DNA of 22,707 nt from Entrophospora sp. SA101 (GCA_958430865.1 CAUDNR010000912.1:1-22707); one strand, 5' to 3'; positions 13,613 to 21,215 are shown, counted from the stretch's first letter. Translations and numbers: made by a program. The notes: a model not told the origin generated them from the letters alone.

Positions 13613-13993
13613 ATGCCTACTGGTTTTAGTATACCTTGGAGTTCTTCATCTGTCCAAAGACAATGTTGGGGTCCTATTGCCAATGTTTCTTCTATCGGTG
13701 TTTATTATCGTTGCTACTTTACCGGCTTCTGCTGGGTCATAAGACCTTGGTATACAGCTTCCTCTCGACACCTTCCTTGCAACTTTTTTACTCCTGTTGA
13801 TCGGAGTATCCTGGCCTCCGCTCCCATTATACTCATTCTCGCTGCCGGTTACTTTATACTCCTTCTGGCCTCCGGTTCCATTATACTCCTTGTCGCTGCC
13901 GGTTACTTGATACTACTCCTGGCCTCCTTTTCCATTATACTCATTGTCGCTCCCGGTTCATTAGCGCGTCCTCTCTCTACGAGACGTTATTAA
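13613..13993 (+). CDS. Membrane leader ORF with internal repeats (126 residues)
   Basis: Starts MPTGFSIPWSSS, then QCWGPIANVSSIGVYYR, closely matching MPTAFTIPWGNW..KCWGPIANV at 21866. Residues about 60-120 are nearly all hydrophobic and built from an 18-residue repeat (SIILLVAAGYLILLLAS). It ends ARPLSTRRY with TAA. The sequence after the stop (13994-14037) gives the endonuclease linker GDPKGKPTRK in another frame, so this is the leader of an endonuclease gene whose catalytic part has been lost. ARPLST fits the R-x-L-S motif of other leaders. Possibly a pseudogene; a separately translated leader cannot be excluded. Confidence 0.5.
   Translation: MPTGFSIPWSSSSVQRQCWGPIANVSSIGVYYRCYFTGFCWVIRPWYTASSRHLPCNFFTPVDRSILASAPIILILAAGYFILLLASGSIILLVAAGYLILLLASFSIILIVAPGSLARPLSTRRY
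13815..13960 (+). repeat. 54-bp tandem repeat coding membrane segments
   Basis: Units at 13815-13868 and 13869-13922 plus a partial third. Each begins CCTCC, contains CATTATACTC and TCGCTGCCGGTTACTT, and ends CTGG. At 18 codons the unit keeps the frame and makes repeated hydrophobic stretches. Confidence 0.85.
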
Positions 13994-14175
13994 TCCTCTT
14001 CTTCAGCCGGCGACCCTAAGGGCAAACCAACTCGAAAGCTGCCGGGCCGTAGCCTTATCAGGCTCCTGCTGCCGGGCCGTACCCTTATCAGGCCCGGCAC
14101 CGTCCGCCCGCCTGCCTTTAAGTCCGGTGCCGGTCCTGATAAGGGTACGGCCCGGCAGCTTTCTCGAGTAGAGTA
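13994..14175 (+). pseudogene. Endonuclease linker remnant with GC-rich repeats
   Basis: The frame reads GDPKGKPTRKLPGRSLIRLL and continues through several GC-rich units (14038-14160) coding LPGRTLIRPG-type sequence, to TAA after LSRVE. The endonuclease domain that should follow is absent. The flank CAGCTTTCTCGAG is shared with 18741-18753. Confidence 0.65.
14038..14160. repeat. GC-rich inverted repeat cluster
   Basis: Three GCCGGGCC/GGCCCGGC-type units with GTACCCTTATCA-like loops, the third in opposite orientation, so the whole cluster can also fold as one large hairpin. Confidence 0.85.
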
Positions 14176-14818
14176 AAAGTAACCGGCCTCTTTAATTCCA
14201 CCCCCCATTGGAACCAGGTTCCTAGTAACCAGGTCTAGTTAGATTAGCAGAAGTCATTCGTAATTTTCATTAGCTGTGTAAATTGTTGATCAATATTGAA
14301 ATATTGATAAACAAAATTGCTTGATAACCCGACGACCGGGTGTTGGCCAAGGCGTGTTGGGCAAGAACGATCGGTCGAGACGCGGGCGCCGTTGCGCGTC
14401 GGCCTCGTGGGGTATGTTCGTCGACGCGCTTGCCTGGAGCAAACGGATCGGGGCCTGATAAGGCTCCAACTTTTAAAATCGCGAGCGGTCGTTGAATTCT
14501 TATTGCTTGCCCCCCTTCCTTACTTACATAACCCGGCTTATAGGCAACTAGGTATTGGCTTGCCAGCAGAGCAGTAGAGCAGTTTCAGGAGACCCACTGT
14601 TCCTCCATGTCTTATTGGGCTGGTAATTTTCTTTTTGTTTTGTTGTTTTGTTTGTTTTTTGAGCTCCTAGCCGGCGGCGGCCATAGGCGGCGGCCATAGG
14701 CGGCCATAGGCGGCCATAGGCGGCCATAGGCGGCCATAGGTACGGCGGCGGCCATAGGTACGCCTACGGGCCGTAGCCTGAGGGCCCGGCTCCGTCCGCC
14801 ATAGGTACGCCGCCGCCG
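14176..14818. other. Spacer with GC-rich, CpG-rich island
   Basis: No gene recognised. 14320-14470 is much richer in GC and CpG than the surroundings (GACGCG/CGCGTC stem, GTCGACGCGC) and ends with a GGGGCCTGATAAGGCTCC unit of the GC-rich repeat family. 14471-14670 returns to ordinary composition with T-rich runs. 14671-14818 holds the GGCGGCCATA repeats. Confidence 0.45.
14671..14760. repeat. 10-bp tandem repeat GGCGGCCATA
   Basis: Five exact or near-exact units in 14691-14740 with partial units on both sides, followed by GGTAC variants. Related pieces occur at 14801-14820, 18565-18595 and 12862-12871. Confidence 0.9.
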
Positions 14819-15079
14819 GGGGATGGCCATTACAATAAGCGTCATGGTTGTATAGAAATTGCAACGCATTCTTTCAGCCTTCCTGAAGTAGACCTTTTAC
14901 GTTCTATTCTCTTAGATCGATACGGTATTGAGTCTACTCGCCCTGCCTATAATAAAGCTAAAGAACAATCAATTCTTCGAATCCCAAAAAGGGAAGTATC
15001 TAAAGTACAGGCCCTTGTTTCTAAACTTATACCTAATTCGACGGCCTATCGTGTTGGTCTTTCTTCTTCCTCTGAGTAG
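14819..15079 (+). pseudogene. LAGLIDADG_2 endonuclease, C-terminal half
   Basis: It begins abruptly after the GGCGGCCATA/GC-rich block with GDGHYNKRHGCIEIATHSFS, i.e. at the second LAGLIDADG motif. It continues LLRSILLDRYGIESTRPAYN, EQSILRIPKREVSKVQALV and STAYRVGLSSSSE-stop. The frame is clean. The N-terminal half is missing, so it is not functional. Confidence 0.85.
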
Positions 15080-15099
15080 TTGCCTTATTAACTCTATGA

Positions 15100-15551
15100 G
15101 ACTGATCAAAGGTTCCGCATTGGTTCCAGACAATCTTTCTGAACTCTGAACTCCGATTGCTCTTGCCTATTGGCTAAGTGGCTGCCGGCTGCGGCCTGAC
15201 CCAACGGGTTGGACGACCCTGCGGTCTGACCCAACGGGTTGGACGACCGCAGGAGCAGGAGCCGTACCCTTATCAGGCCCGGCACCGGATTGCCATTACA
15301 ATAAAAAAACAAGGTAGCATAGAAATTTCAACTCATTCATATACTGGTAGCGAAGTTGAGCGCTTAAGAGCTGCCCTCCTTAAGAATTTCAATATTGAGT
15401 CTACGAGAGTCTCTGGTGGTGTCAAAGGGAAGGATCAATATCGTATACGTATCCCTAAAAGAGAGGTTGCTAAAGTTAAGGATCTTGTTGCTGCTCACCT
15501 GCCCTGCCTTCGACTATGACCTATCGTGTTGGGCTAGAACCCATATCTTGA
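15100..15551 (+). pseudogene. LAGLIDADG_2 endonuclease split by a GC-rich repeat
   Basis: It starts mid-domain with PDNLSEL, a TGA, then TPIALAYWLSG. A GC-rich insert (15181-15288) interrupts it exactly at the second motif. The gene resumes DCHYNKK, shifts frame at an A7 run, and reads QGSIEISTHSYTGSEVERLR, IESTRVSGGVKGKDQYRIRI and PKREVAKVKDLVAAH. A last shift precedes MTYRVGLEPIS-TGA. It has four lesions and lacks the first motif. Confidence 0.85.
15181..15288. repeat. GC-rich composite inverted repeat (108 bp)
   Basis: Two CTGCGG(T/C)C-type hairpins in tandem, then a GTACCCTTATCA-loop unit. Its composite structure resembles that at 10433 and 18612, with the last unit reversed. Confidence 0.88.
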
Positions 15552-15577
15552 TCTTTACTCCTAAAATAATCATTCCT

Positions 15578-15590
15578 TCAAAATTCCCCC
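15578..15590 (+). promoter_or_regulatory. A/T-then-C tail motif after endonuclease pseudogene
   Basis: TTCAAAATT followed by 5 C, 27 nt after the stop, preceded by CTCCTAAAATAATCATTCC, a stretch also recognisable after the pseudogenes at 1896 and 11512. Confidence 0.55.
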
Positions 15591-15633
15591 TTAGCGGGTA
15601 ACTTAAAGACAACAAAGAGAAAGCGGCTTAGAA

Positions 15634-15723
15634 GGACCGGTGGCTGAGTCTGGTTAAAGGCGCCCCACTTGAAATGGGGCAATGCTCCCCGAGCATTCCA
15701 GGGTTCAAATCCCTGCCTGTCCG
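15634..15723 (+). tRNA. trnS: tRNA-Ser (UGA)
   Basis: A class II tRNA of 90 nt. Acceptor GGACCGG pairs with CCTGTCC with one C-T mismatch. The anticodon stem CCCCA/TGGGG holds CTTGAAA, giving UGA. A long variable arm (AATGCTCCCCGAGCATT) and T arm CAGGG/CCCTG with TTCAAAT follow. Confidence 0.95.
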
Positions 15724-16052
15724 GCGTACCCTTCTGGCTAAAAACTGACCCCCACTGCGCCTGTAGCCGATTCATTCTAATTGATTTCATAGGTCTAAGT
15801 ACGCGCAAGCGGTAGCCCCTCTGCCCCACTAGGCCCGACGGGCCGAAGAGGATCCTAGCCATCCATGTCGTTAAGACCCCCAACTCCAATAGAGTAAGGC
15901 TACCAGCCTTTCGTTTTTCTACTCTCTAAACCTTAAATGGAGGAGTCAAAACTTGAATGGCCATTTGTCCAGGATTTGAAAATTTGATTCAAAAATCAAG
16001 TAGAAATAGAGTTTGTTATTTGATTTTCATATTGGATATTTTGTTTTTAGGG
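15724..16052. other. Spacer, no gene seen
   Basis: 15724-15900 is of mixed composition with a GGCCCGACGGGCC palindrome near 15831. 15940-16050 is AT-rich with inverted repeats (CTTGATTTTTGAATCAAAT type) leading into the conserved element, like the stretch 13380-13437. Confidence 0.4.
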
Positions 16053-16197
16053 GCTCCCCCGAGTCGGACCCCCCCTTTAAAGTGCTATCCGCAACTGGGA
16101 AATTGAAACCATATGTGCTTGTCCTGGGCAATAAAGACGTTCAAAGCCCTCTCCGGTGAAGAGTTGTGTTCTTATTGGAGGTTACCTAGTTTAGTAT
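16053..16197 (+). other. Conserved module 5' element, copy 2
   Basis: Starts GCTCCCCCGAGTC, with AAAGTGCTATCCGCAAC at about 16079-16095, the 36-nt identical block at 16111-16146, CTCCGGTGAAGAGT and CTAGTTTAGTATGAAA. It directly precedes the best-preserved endonuclease module. Confidence 0.8.
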
Positions 16198-16202
16198 GAA
16201 AT

Positions 16203-17439
16203 ATGATTCTTTTATTCTACACTATGATTTGTAGTGGCTTTCGTTGGCTTAAATGGCTTGATAGAAGTAAGATTGGCCCCCTGGTTGAGCGCATAATAGC
16301 GAACCCAGGTGCCTACTCTTCTGCTTACAAGCTACGTATCCTTAATCATTGTATGCCTTCTTACGTTGCTAAACACCTTGCGCCTCTTATTGGGATTCAT
16401 GACTTTAAGCGCCCTGGTCAACACTATTCTACTTCAGCGGCTGCTCCTAGCAGTTTGCCCGGTGATTCTCCTTGCTCTTCTTCGGGGTCCTCTTGCTGTG
16501 GGGGGTCTTGCCTTGCCACCCCTTAAAATGGGGGGGATTCCTCTACTTTCTCTTCTCATGGCTCTCCCACAGAGCTGCTGCTTTCGATACTTCTACCTTG
16601 GCTACCTCAGCTTCGCCTTCTACTGAGCTTTCATCTACCACTGCTGGTTCACTATGCTCTCCCTCTTCTAAGGAGGCGGAATCTAACTCTCCTCCTGACT
16701 CCACTTCTGGGGGTTCCTCACCATCTGATTTCTCGAATAGAGGCAAAGAGCAAGGTAAACCAACTCGAAAAGTGCCGGGCCGTACCCTTATCAGGCCCGG
16801 CACCGGCCTTACCAAAGCCCAAAAAGCTCTGATTGTCGTCCCGCCTCAATTACAACAGGTCATTACAGGTATGATTCTAGGCGATGGTCATTTGCAATTA
16901 CGCGGCTCTCTTGCAAGATTTACAATAGGCTTAAAGGACAAGGAGTTTGCCTATCATCTGTGGGATCTCTTCAATTCAATAGGGATCGTGGGAGCAGAGC
17001 CTTACTGTTCAACTAGCGTTATTAAACCTAGCGGGAACCTTAGTGTAACTTATCACTTCGTTACCTTTACACTACCTTACTTTACTCATTTATACCACAA
17101 CTGGTATAGACTAGACAATGGGAAAAAGGTTAAAGCTCTTCCTTCCAACATAGATGAACTGTTGACCCCTGTGGCTCTTGCTTATTGGATCAGTTCAGAC
17201 GGGTCTTACAATAAGACTCAAGGAGCAGTAATAATTCATACTGAATCCTTCTCTCCTGATGAGGTTGAGATCCTCCGTTCTATCTTATCGGACAAGTTCA
17301 ATATAGATTCTACACGTAATTTACACTATCGAGCTACTGATCAGTAGTAATTCGGATCCCAAAACGGGAAGTTCCTAAATTACAGCGCCTTGTGAAAGCC
17401 ATTATCCCCCCAATGATGAGTTACCGAGTTGGGCTATAG
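16203..17439 (+). pseudogene. Near-complete LAGLIDADG_2 endonuclease with leader
   Basis: Leader MICSGFRWLKWLDRSKIG.., RPGQHYSTSAAAP, then a Ser-rich linker. This frame stops at 16524-16526, and the linker continues in the frame open from 16472 to 17347. That frame reads GKPTRK, an in-frame GC-rich repeat coding VPGRTLIRPGTG, then LTKAQKALIV, QQVITGMILGDGHLQLRG, KDKEFAYHLWDLFNSIGIVG, VKALPSNIDELLTPVALAYW, ISSDGSYNK and VEILRSILSDKFNIDSTRN. Both motif acids are present. After DQ a shift near 17346 separates the end IRIPKREVPKLQRLVKAI..MSYRVGL-TAG. Two frameshifts and a stop are few compared with the other copies, so it is the best guide to the family and the youngest loss, unless recoding occurs. 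Confidence 0.88.
16772..16806. repeat. GC-rich inverted repeat, single unit, in frame
   Basis: A perfect GTGCCGGGCC/GGCCCGGCAC stem around GTACCCTTATCA. It sits between the KPTRK and LTKAQK codons and adds VPGRTLIRPGTG without breaking the frame. Confidence 0.92.
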
Positions 17440-17480
17440 AGCCTTATCTTACTTTTTCTCATTAATTCTTAAGTTCCTTT

Positions 17481-17493
17481 AAAAAATTCCCCC
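17481..17493 (+). promoter_or_regulatory. A/T-then-C tail motif after endonuclease
   Basis: AAAAAATT followed by 5 C, about 42 nt after the YRVGL stop. The stop lies in a small hairpin (GGCTATAGAGCC). Confidence 0.55.
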
Positions 17494-17793
17494 TACCGGG
17501 CAACCTTTCCTTTGGGGGTTTCATCCTTTTCTACTGGTCACTCTGAACCCTAGGAGTCAACTTTCTTGTTCTGAAGGGTGTGCCTCCCCTTCTGCATGTT
17601 CTCAGGGTGATTCTGAACCTTGTGGCTCTTGCTCGGCTACTACTACTGCTCACTCTCAGGAGTTATCTTCATCTTCTTCGGGGGGTAGCTCTTCTTGTTA
17701 CTCACCCAATTCTGAGTCCTCCTTAGGGACTTTACGTCTTCGGATTTACCTCCAACCCACTCCAATGTGAAACCTAGTAAACGTTATCAAAAA

Positions 17794-17864
17794 CTGCCGG
17801 GCCGTACCCTTATCAGGCTCCTGCGGTCGTCCAACCCGTTGGGTCAGACCGCAGCCGGCACCGG
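17794..17864. repeat. GC-rich composite repeat, in frame
   Basis: A GCCGGGCC-type half-unit with GTACCCTTATCAGG joined to a complete CTGCGGTC/GACCGCAG hairpin. It lies at the same codon position (before GL-S/T-xAxKA) as the insert at 16772 and the one at 12123, and keeps the frame. Confidence 0.88.
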
Positions 17865-18206
17865 GCTTAGCGAAGCCGAAAAAGCTGCAATAGTCTTCAC
17901 TGATAAGATTAAAGAACTCATCACTGGTGTAATATTAGGTGACGGGTATATAAGAATGGTCGGGACCGAAGCACGTTTAGAAGTCCAGCAAAAGGATAAA
18001 GAATTCGTCTTACTGCTCTGGGAAGTGTTTGACTCTATAGGTCTTGTCGGTGCGAAACCTAAAGAACTCTCTTCTTTCCTAAAGGAAACGGGTAAAACCT
18101 ACTACGCTTCAAAATTCGTAACCTTTACTCACCCCTACTTCACTGATCTTTACAACAATTGGTACACTAAAGTTGAGGGGAAAAATGTGAAGGTTATTCC
18201 TAACGA

Positions 18207-18239
18207 CTGCGGCCTGACCCAAAGGGTTGGACGGCCGCA
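18207..18239. repeat. GC-rich hairpin inserted in endonuclease
   Basis: A CTGCGGCC-like hairpin with GGCCGCA closing and CCAA-type inner stem. It is inserted after KVIPN codons, close to the codon site of the insert at 10433, and breaks the frame. Confidence 0.85.
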
Positions 18240-18564
18240 ATAGCTGAACGGATAACTCCTATTGCATTGGCCTTTTGGGTTAGTGGGGACGGGTATTTTC
18301 ATAAGAGCGGTGGTCAAGTACGTATAGCGACTCATGGCTTTACCAAGCTAGAGGTTGAACAATTAGCTGCACTCCTATTGGAGCAATTTGATCTGAACTC
18401 CAGAATCCATATTCAAAGAAACCAGAAAGGAATAGAACAATACTTCATTTATATTCCCAAACGCGAACTACCTAAGCTGCAACACCTTGTGAAACCTTTC
18501 ATTCCTCCTATGATGGCCTACAGAGTGGGCCTTTAATTCGTTTTTGGGGTAAAGGGCTGGTCTC

Positions 18565-18746
18565 GCGGCGGCGTACCTATGGCCGCCGCCGGGCCGTAAG
18601 GCCGGTGCCGGCTGCGGTCTGACCCAACAATTGGGTTGGACGACCCCTGCGGTCTGACCCAACGGGTTGGACGACCGCAGGAGGTGCCGGGCCTGATAAG
18701 GGTACGGCCCGGCAGCAGGAGCCTGATAAGGGTACGGCCCGGCAGC
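18565..18746. repeat. GC-rich repeat cluster, intergenic
   Basis: It starts with GGCGGCGTACC..GCCGCCGCC, then the 108-bp composite (18612-18719, one mismatch to 10433-10540), then one more TGATAAGGGTACGGCCCGGC half. It begins about 30 nt after the endonuclease stop. Confidence 0.9.
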
Positions 18747-19143
18747 TTTCTCGAGAGAGTGATAGTAAGCCTTTACTAACCGGAGCTAGAGAGAGCCGCA
18801 CCCCACCAACGGCATAAATTACTGAATCTTTATAGATTTACGAGAGTAGAAATCGAAGGGCGGGGTGGCCTGCCAGGGTTTGATTTATTTATACCTCTCT
18901 GGAAGAGAGGTCTATTTATAGATTAAACTAAACCCAACCATATTCTACGGTAAGACCTAAAGGGGGTTTAATTCATTTATATACACGAACCCATGCATTA
19001 CGCTCGCGTTAGCCCTACAATTGTTTTGTCAAATTTGTTGTCCAAAGGACCAAGGCGTAACTCCCAGAGGAAACCAACATGGACGGGTAAACCTTGCCGG
19101 TCGAAATGTCCTATTTAGCCTAGCCCAACAAAGGGGGCCCGAA
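18747..19143. other. Spacer, no gene seen
   Basis: No ORF or tRNA recognised. A CCTCTCTGGAAGAGAGG hairpin lies at about 18893-18909. The stretch 19020-19120 has mixed composition (CCAAGGCGTAACTCCC, CCTTGCCGGTCG) and could be part of an RNA, but it matches nothing I know. Confidence 0.35.
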
Positions 19144-19229
19144 CGGAAAAGGAGGGAGTTGAACCCTCAAGGACAAGATAGTCCCATAACTTAGCAGGTT
19201 ATTGCCTTAACCCATTCGGCCACTTTTCC
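19144..19229 (-). tRNA. trnS: tRNA-Ser (GCU)
   Basis: A class II tRNA of 86 nt. On the minus strand acceptor GGAAAAG pairs with CTTTTCC, discriminator G. The anticodon stem ATAAC/GTTAT with loop CTGCTAA gives GCU. A variable arm and T arm GAGGG/CCCTC with TTCAACT follow. Confidence 0.95.
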
Positions 19230-19384
19230 TTGAAACCGCTGCTGAACGCTTGGGTTGCTTTGAGGGACCCCGTTTTTGGGCTATCTTTCCTATTTTCTTA
19301 ACACTGTTCTTTCTTTAGGTGGGCATTATTACCGGGCAGGTCAAGGCAACAATTAGAACAATTCCTTAATTTGTTCTTTAAGAA

Positions 19385-19401
19385 GGGGGGGGGGGAATTT
19401 T
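19385..19401 (-). promoter_or_regulatory. A/T-then-C tail motif after endonuclease pseudogene
   Basis: Minus-strand TTTCAAAATT followed by 11 C, 25 nt after the stop, preceded by a CCTGTTCAACAGG hairpin. Confidence 0.55.
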
Positions 19402-19423
19402 GAAAGGCTCCTGTTGAACAGGA

Positions 19424-20055
19424 TTAAGAAGAAGAGGGAAGGCCAACACGATAGCGCATTGAAGGGGGCATATGAACAGAAACAAGGGCCTTAACTTTAG
19501 AAACTTCGCGTTTAGGAATTCTTATAATTGATTGCTCTATACCTTTGGAATTCCGTTGAATATTAATTGTCGAGGAAATATGAAAGTGAAGAATAGTTAT
19601 TCAAAGTTCGACCTCAGCTTTAGTGAAAGAATTTGTGTAAATATGAATGCAGTTATCTCGTTTATGGTAAGATCCATCGCCGGTGAGCCAGTAAGCAAAG
19701 GCTCTAGGAGTTAATAGTTCTGATATATTAGCAGGAAGGCCCTTCACGTTTTTCCCTTCCACTTTCGAATACCATTCCAGGTGAAGCTCACTAAAGTAGG
19801 GATGAGTCAAGGTAGCGAATTGATAATTAATATCAGTTTTACCGGTTCGTTTATCAAAGTTAGAGTATTCACGGGGACTACTCCTACAATACCTATAGAA
19901 TCAAAGAGGGCCCATAAATGGTCCACAAATTCCTTGTCTTTCTGCTTAATTTGCAACCGGGCATCATTCCCGTGAATTTGTAATGAGCAATCACCGAGTG
20001 CATTCCTGTAATTAGTTCTTGCATTTGAGCAGGAAAGACAATAGCAGCTTTTTCT
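19424..20055 (-). pseudogene. LAGLIDADG_2 endonuclease, broken
   Basis: It reads AIVFPAQMQELITGM, shifts frame, then LGDCSLQIHGNDARLQIKQK, DKEFVDHLWALFDSIGIVGV, shifts back, then THPYFSELHLEWYSKVEGKN, LLTPRAFAYWLTGDGSYHKR and FTKAEVEL-TGA. A degenerate stretch follows, then INIQRNSKGIEQSIIRIPKR, EVSKVKALVSVHMPPSMRYR and VGLPSSS-TAA. The first motif reads LGDCS; the Asp is kept. There are at least three lesions. All blocks are in order, with no leader upstream; instead tRNA-Arg lies close on the other strand. Confidence 0.85.
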
Positions 20056-20128
20056 TATTTTGTTCGGCGGTTTAAAATAATCTTGTAGGAAAGGCTCCCG
20101 GCTTCCCCGGGATGGAACGGTTGCGCTG

Positions 20129-20199
20129 GCCGCTTAGCTTAATAGGAAAAGCATGATACTTCTAATATCATTGATTCAGGTTCGACTCCTGAAGCGGCT
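20129..20199 (+). tRNA. trnR: tRNA-Arg (UCU)
   Basis: Acceptor GCCGCTT pairs with AAGCGGC, discriminator T. The D arm is GCTT..AAGC. The anticodon stem TGATA/TATCA with loop CTTCTAA gives UCU, and the T stem TCAGG pairs with CCTGA around TTCGACT. Confidence 0.95.
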
Positions 20200-20485
20200 T
20201 GGGGGGTTGATTATAAGGGCCCGGTTCCAATGAGGCCATTAAACTATAGTTAAAATGAATAAGCTCCGGGTAGGTTTCCTTTTTTGAAACTCGCTTCGCG
20301 GTTGAGTTCTCTTCCTTAACTCTGTCAGGGTTGTGGGAGCCCTAAGGAATCCATTTATAATTGAAAGTCTTATTTGGACTATTATCCTTTAAAATACAAT
20401 GAACTTCGGATAATTCAAGTTAATCAAGGAAGGATTACACTCCAACAAATATACAATAAAAAGGGAGAACCTTACCTGCGGCAGT

Positions 20486-20557
20486 CACTGCTGATTAGAA
20501 GAATTATTTTACAAAAAGGTTAAGATGCATCACCGAGGCAGCTGGACATCTACGGCA
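20486..20557 (+). repeat. 72-bp inverted repeat, left arm
   Basis: Perfect reverse complement of 22636-22707 at the right edge of the window; it may extend beyond the edge. The arms are 2.1 kb apart. Confidence 0.95.
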
Positions 20558-20798
20558 ACTCCTGAGGGTAAGCTATTACTTAAAGGTCTGATGTTTGGTT
20601 AGTATCATAATACAGGGGCGTGTCGAAAGCGTCTCCCCCTATTCGCACGGGTAACATTGGTACGCCTTAGTTGAGACTGGCTTAATACTTAGATAGGAGC
20701 GACCTTAGGGCAAAATATCTATGTTATAGTGATATTATAGGTATTTTAGTGGCGAATGGTGTGTGTGTAAGGGTCCCTCCAAATTTGCTTGAATTTGA

Positions 20799-20876
20799 TT
20801 GCATGCAATCAGCCTATATTTACTAATCAATTTGTCAACCAATTCAATTGGAATTCTCCAGTCAACTGGAGAATTC
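20799..20876. repeat. Cluster of three palindromes
   Basis: GATTGCATGCAATC near 20799, CCAATTCAATTGG near 20839, and the 12-bp-arm hairpin GAATTCTCCAGT-CA-ACTGGAGAATTC at 20851-20876, whose halves match perfectly. The surroundings are AT-rich. Confidence 0.85.
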
Positions 20877-20984
20877 AAAACAAATAATTAAGTCTAGACA
20901 GTTTCAGTATAGTAAATAATTTACTTAGTGTTCGCTGTGGGGCAAATTTAGTTACATATAGCAAATTTATCCCTAAATCAATAT

Positions 20985-21215
20985 CTAATAACTACCGGGG
21001 TTTAGGTGTAGCTCTTCAATGGAATCAGTGGCTGCTGGACTACAAGGAAGGAAAGAATGGTCTTTATGTCCAAGTTGACTGCATCTTTTGTTCAGCGAAT
21101 AGGTTAGCATCCGAATTGGGAGAGCCTTATCCTTATAGAAGTAAGAATAACTCAAGATCATACCTATAAGAACTGATTGAATCTCGGTTATTCTTAGCTT
21201 GTTGGTCCGCAACAA
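20985..21215 (-). pseudogene. LAGLIDADG-type endonuclease, N-terminal remnant
   Basis: The 76-residue frame starts MLRTNKLRITEIQSVLIGMI, then LSYSYFYKDKALPIRM and YSLNKRCSQLGHKDH. ITEIQSVLIGMILS-Y-S-Y corresponds to the first motif (GMILSDGY) with Asp-Gly replaced. The SLNKxCSQLxHKD block is typical of another LAGLIDADG_2 branch. The rest is missing. It is more diverged than the other copies and belongs to a different branch. Confidence 0.55.

Larger units (their letters stand above)
17560..18536 (+). pseudogene. LAGLIDADG_2 endonuclease with linker, two GC-rich inserts
   Basis: A Ser-rich linker (GCASPSACSQGDSEP.., SSSSSGGSSSCYSPNSESS) starts near 17560 without a leader or 5' element. After a frameshift it reads PPTHSNVKPSKRYQK, an in-frame GC-rich insert (17794-17864), GLSEAEKAAIVFTDKIKELI, TGVILGDGYI, QQKDKEFVLLLWEVFDSIGL and KVEGKNVKVIPND. 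A second GC-rich insert (18207-18239) brings a stop and frame change. It resumes TPIALAFWVSGDGYFHKSGG and RELPKLQHLVKPFIPPMMAY and ends RVGL-TAA. Both motif acids are intact; the second insert is the main lesion in the domain. Confidence 0.87.
20200..20984. other. Unassigned region with inverted repeats
   Basis: No standard gene recognised. A 52-codon open stretch at 20364-20522 (YLDYYPLKYNELRIIQVNQG..) has no start codon. 20570-20720 is GC-balanced with stem-like pieces (GGGGCGTGTCGAAAGCGTC) and could be a structured RNA. 20751-20764 (AGTGGCGAATGGTG) resembles a short conserved piece of small-subunit rRNA, but the surroundings do not. 20799-20876 is a cluster of palindromes. Confidence 0.35.

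Noticed and set aside
14612..14869. Minus-strand ORFs with MAAYGRLWPP repeats
   Set aside because: They are readings of the 10-bp tandem repeat in several frames, not genes.
15578..15889. 103-residue minus-strand ORF
   Set aside because: It overlaps tRNA-Ser on the other strand and has no recognisable domain.
20486..20720. Group I intron core
   Set aside because: Pieces such as CTCCTGAGG and GAGACTGG suggest it, but no consistent P3-P8 and P7 pairing could be made.
20700..20790. Possible start of small-subunit rRNA (AGTGGCGAATGGTG)
   Set aside because: Only about 14 nt resemble the rRNA; neither the 5' leader nor the following helices can be found.
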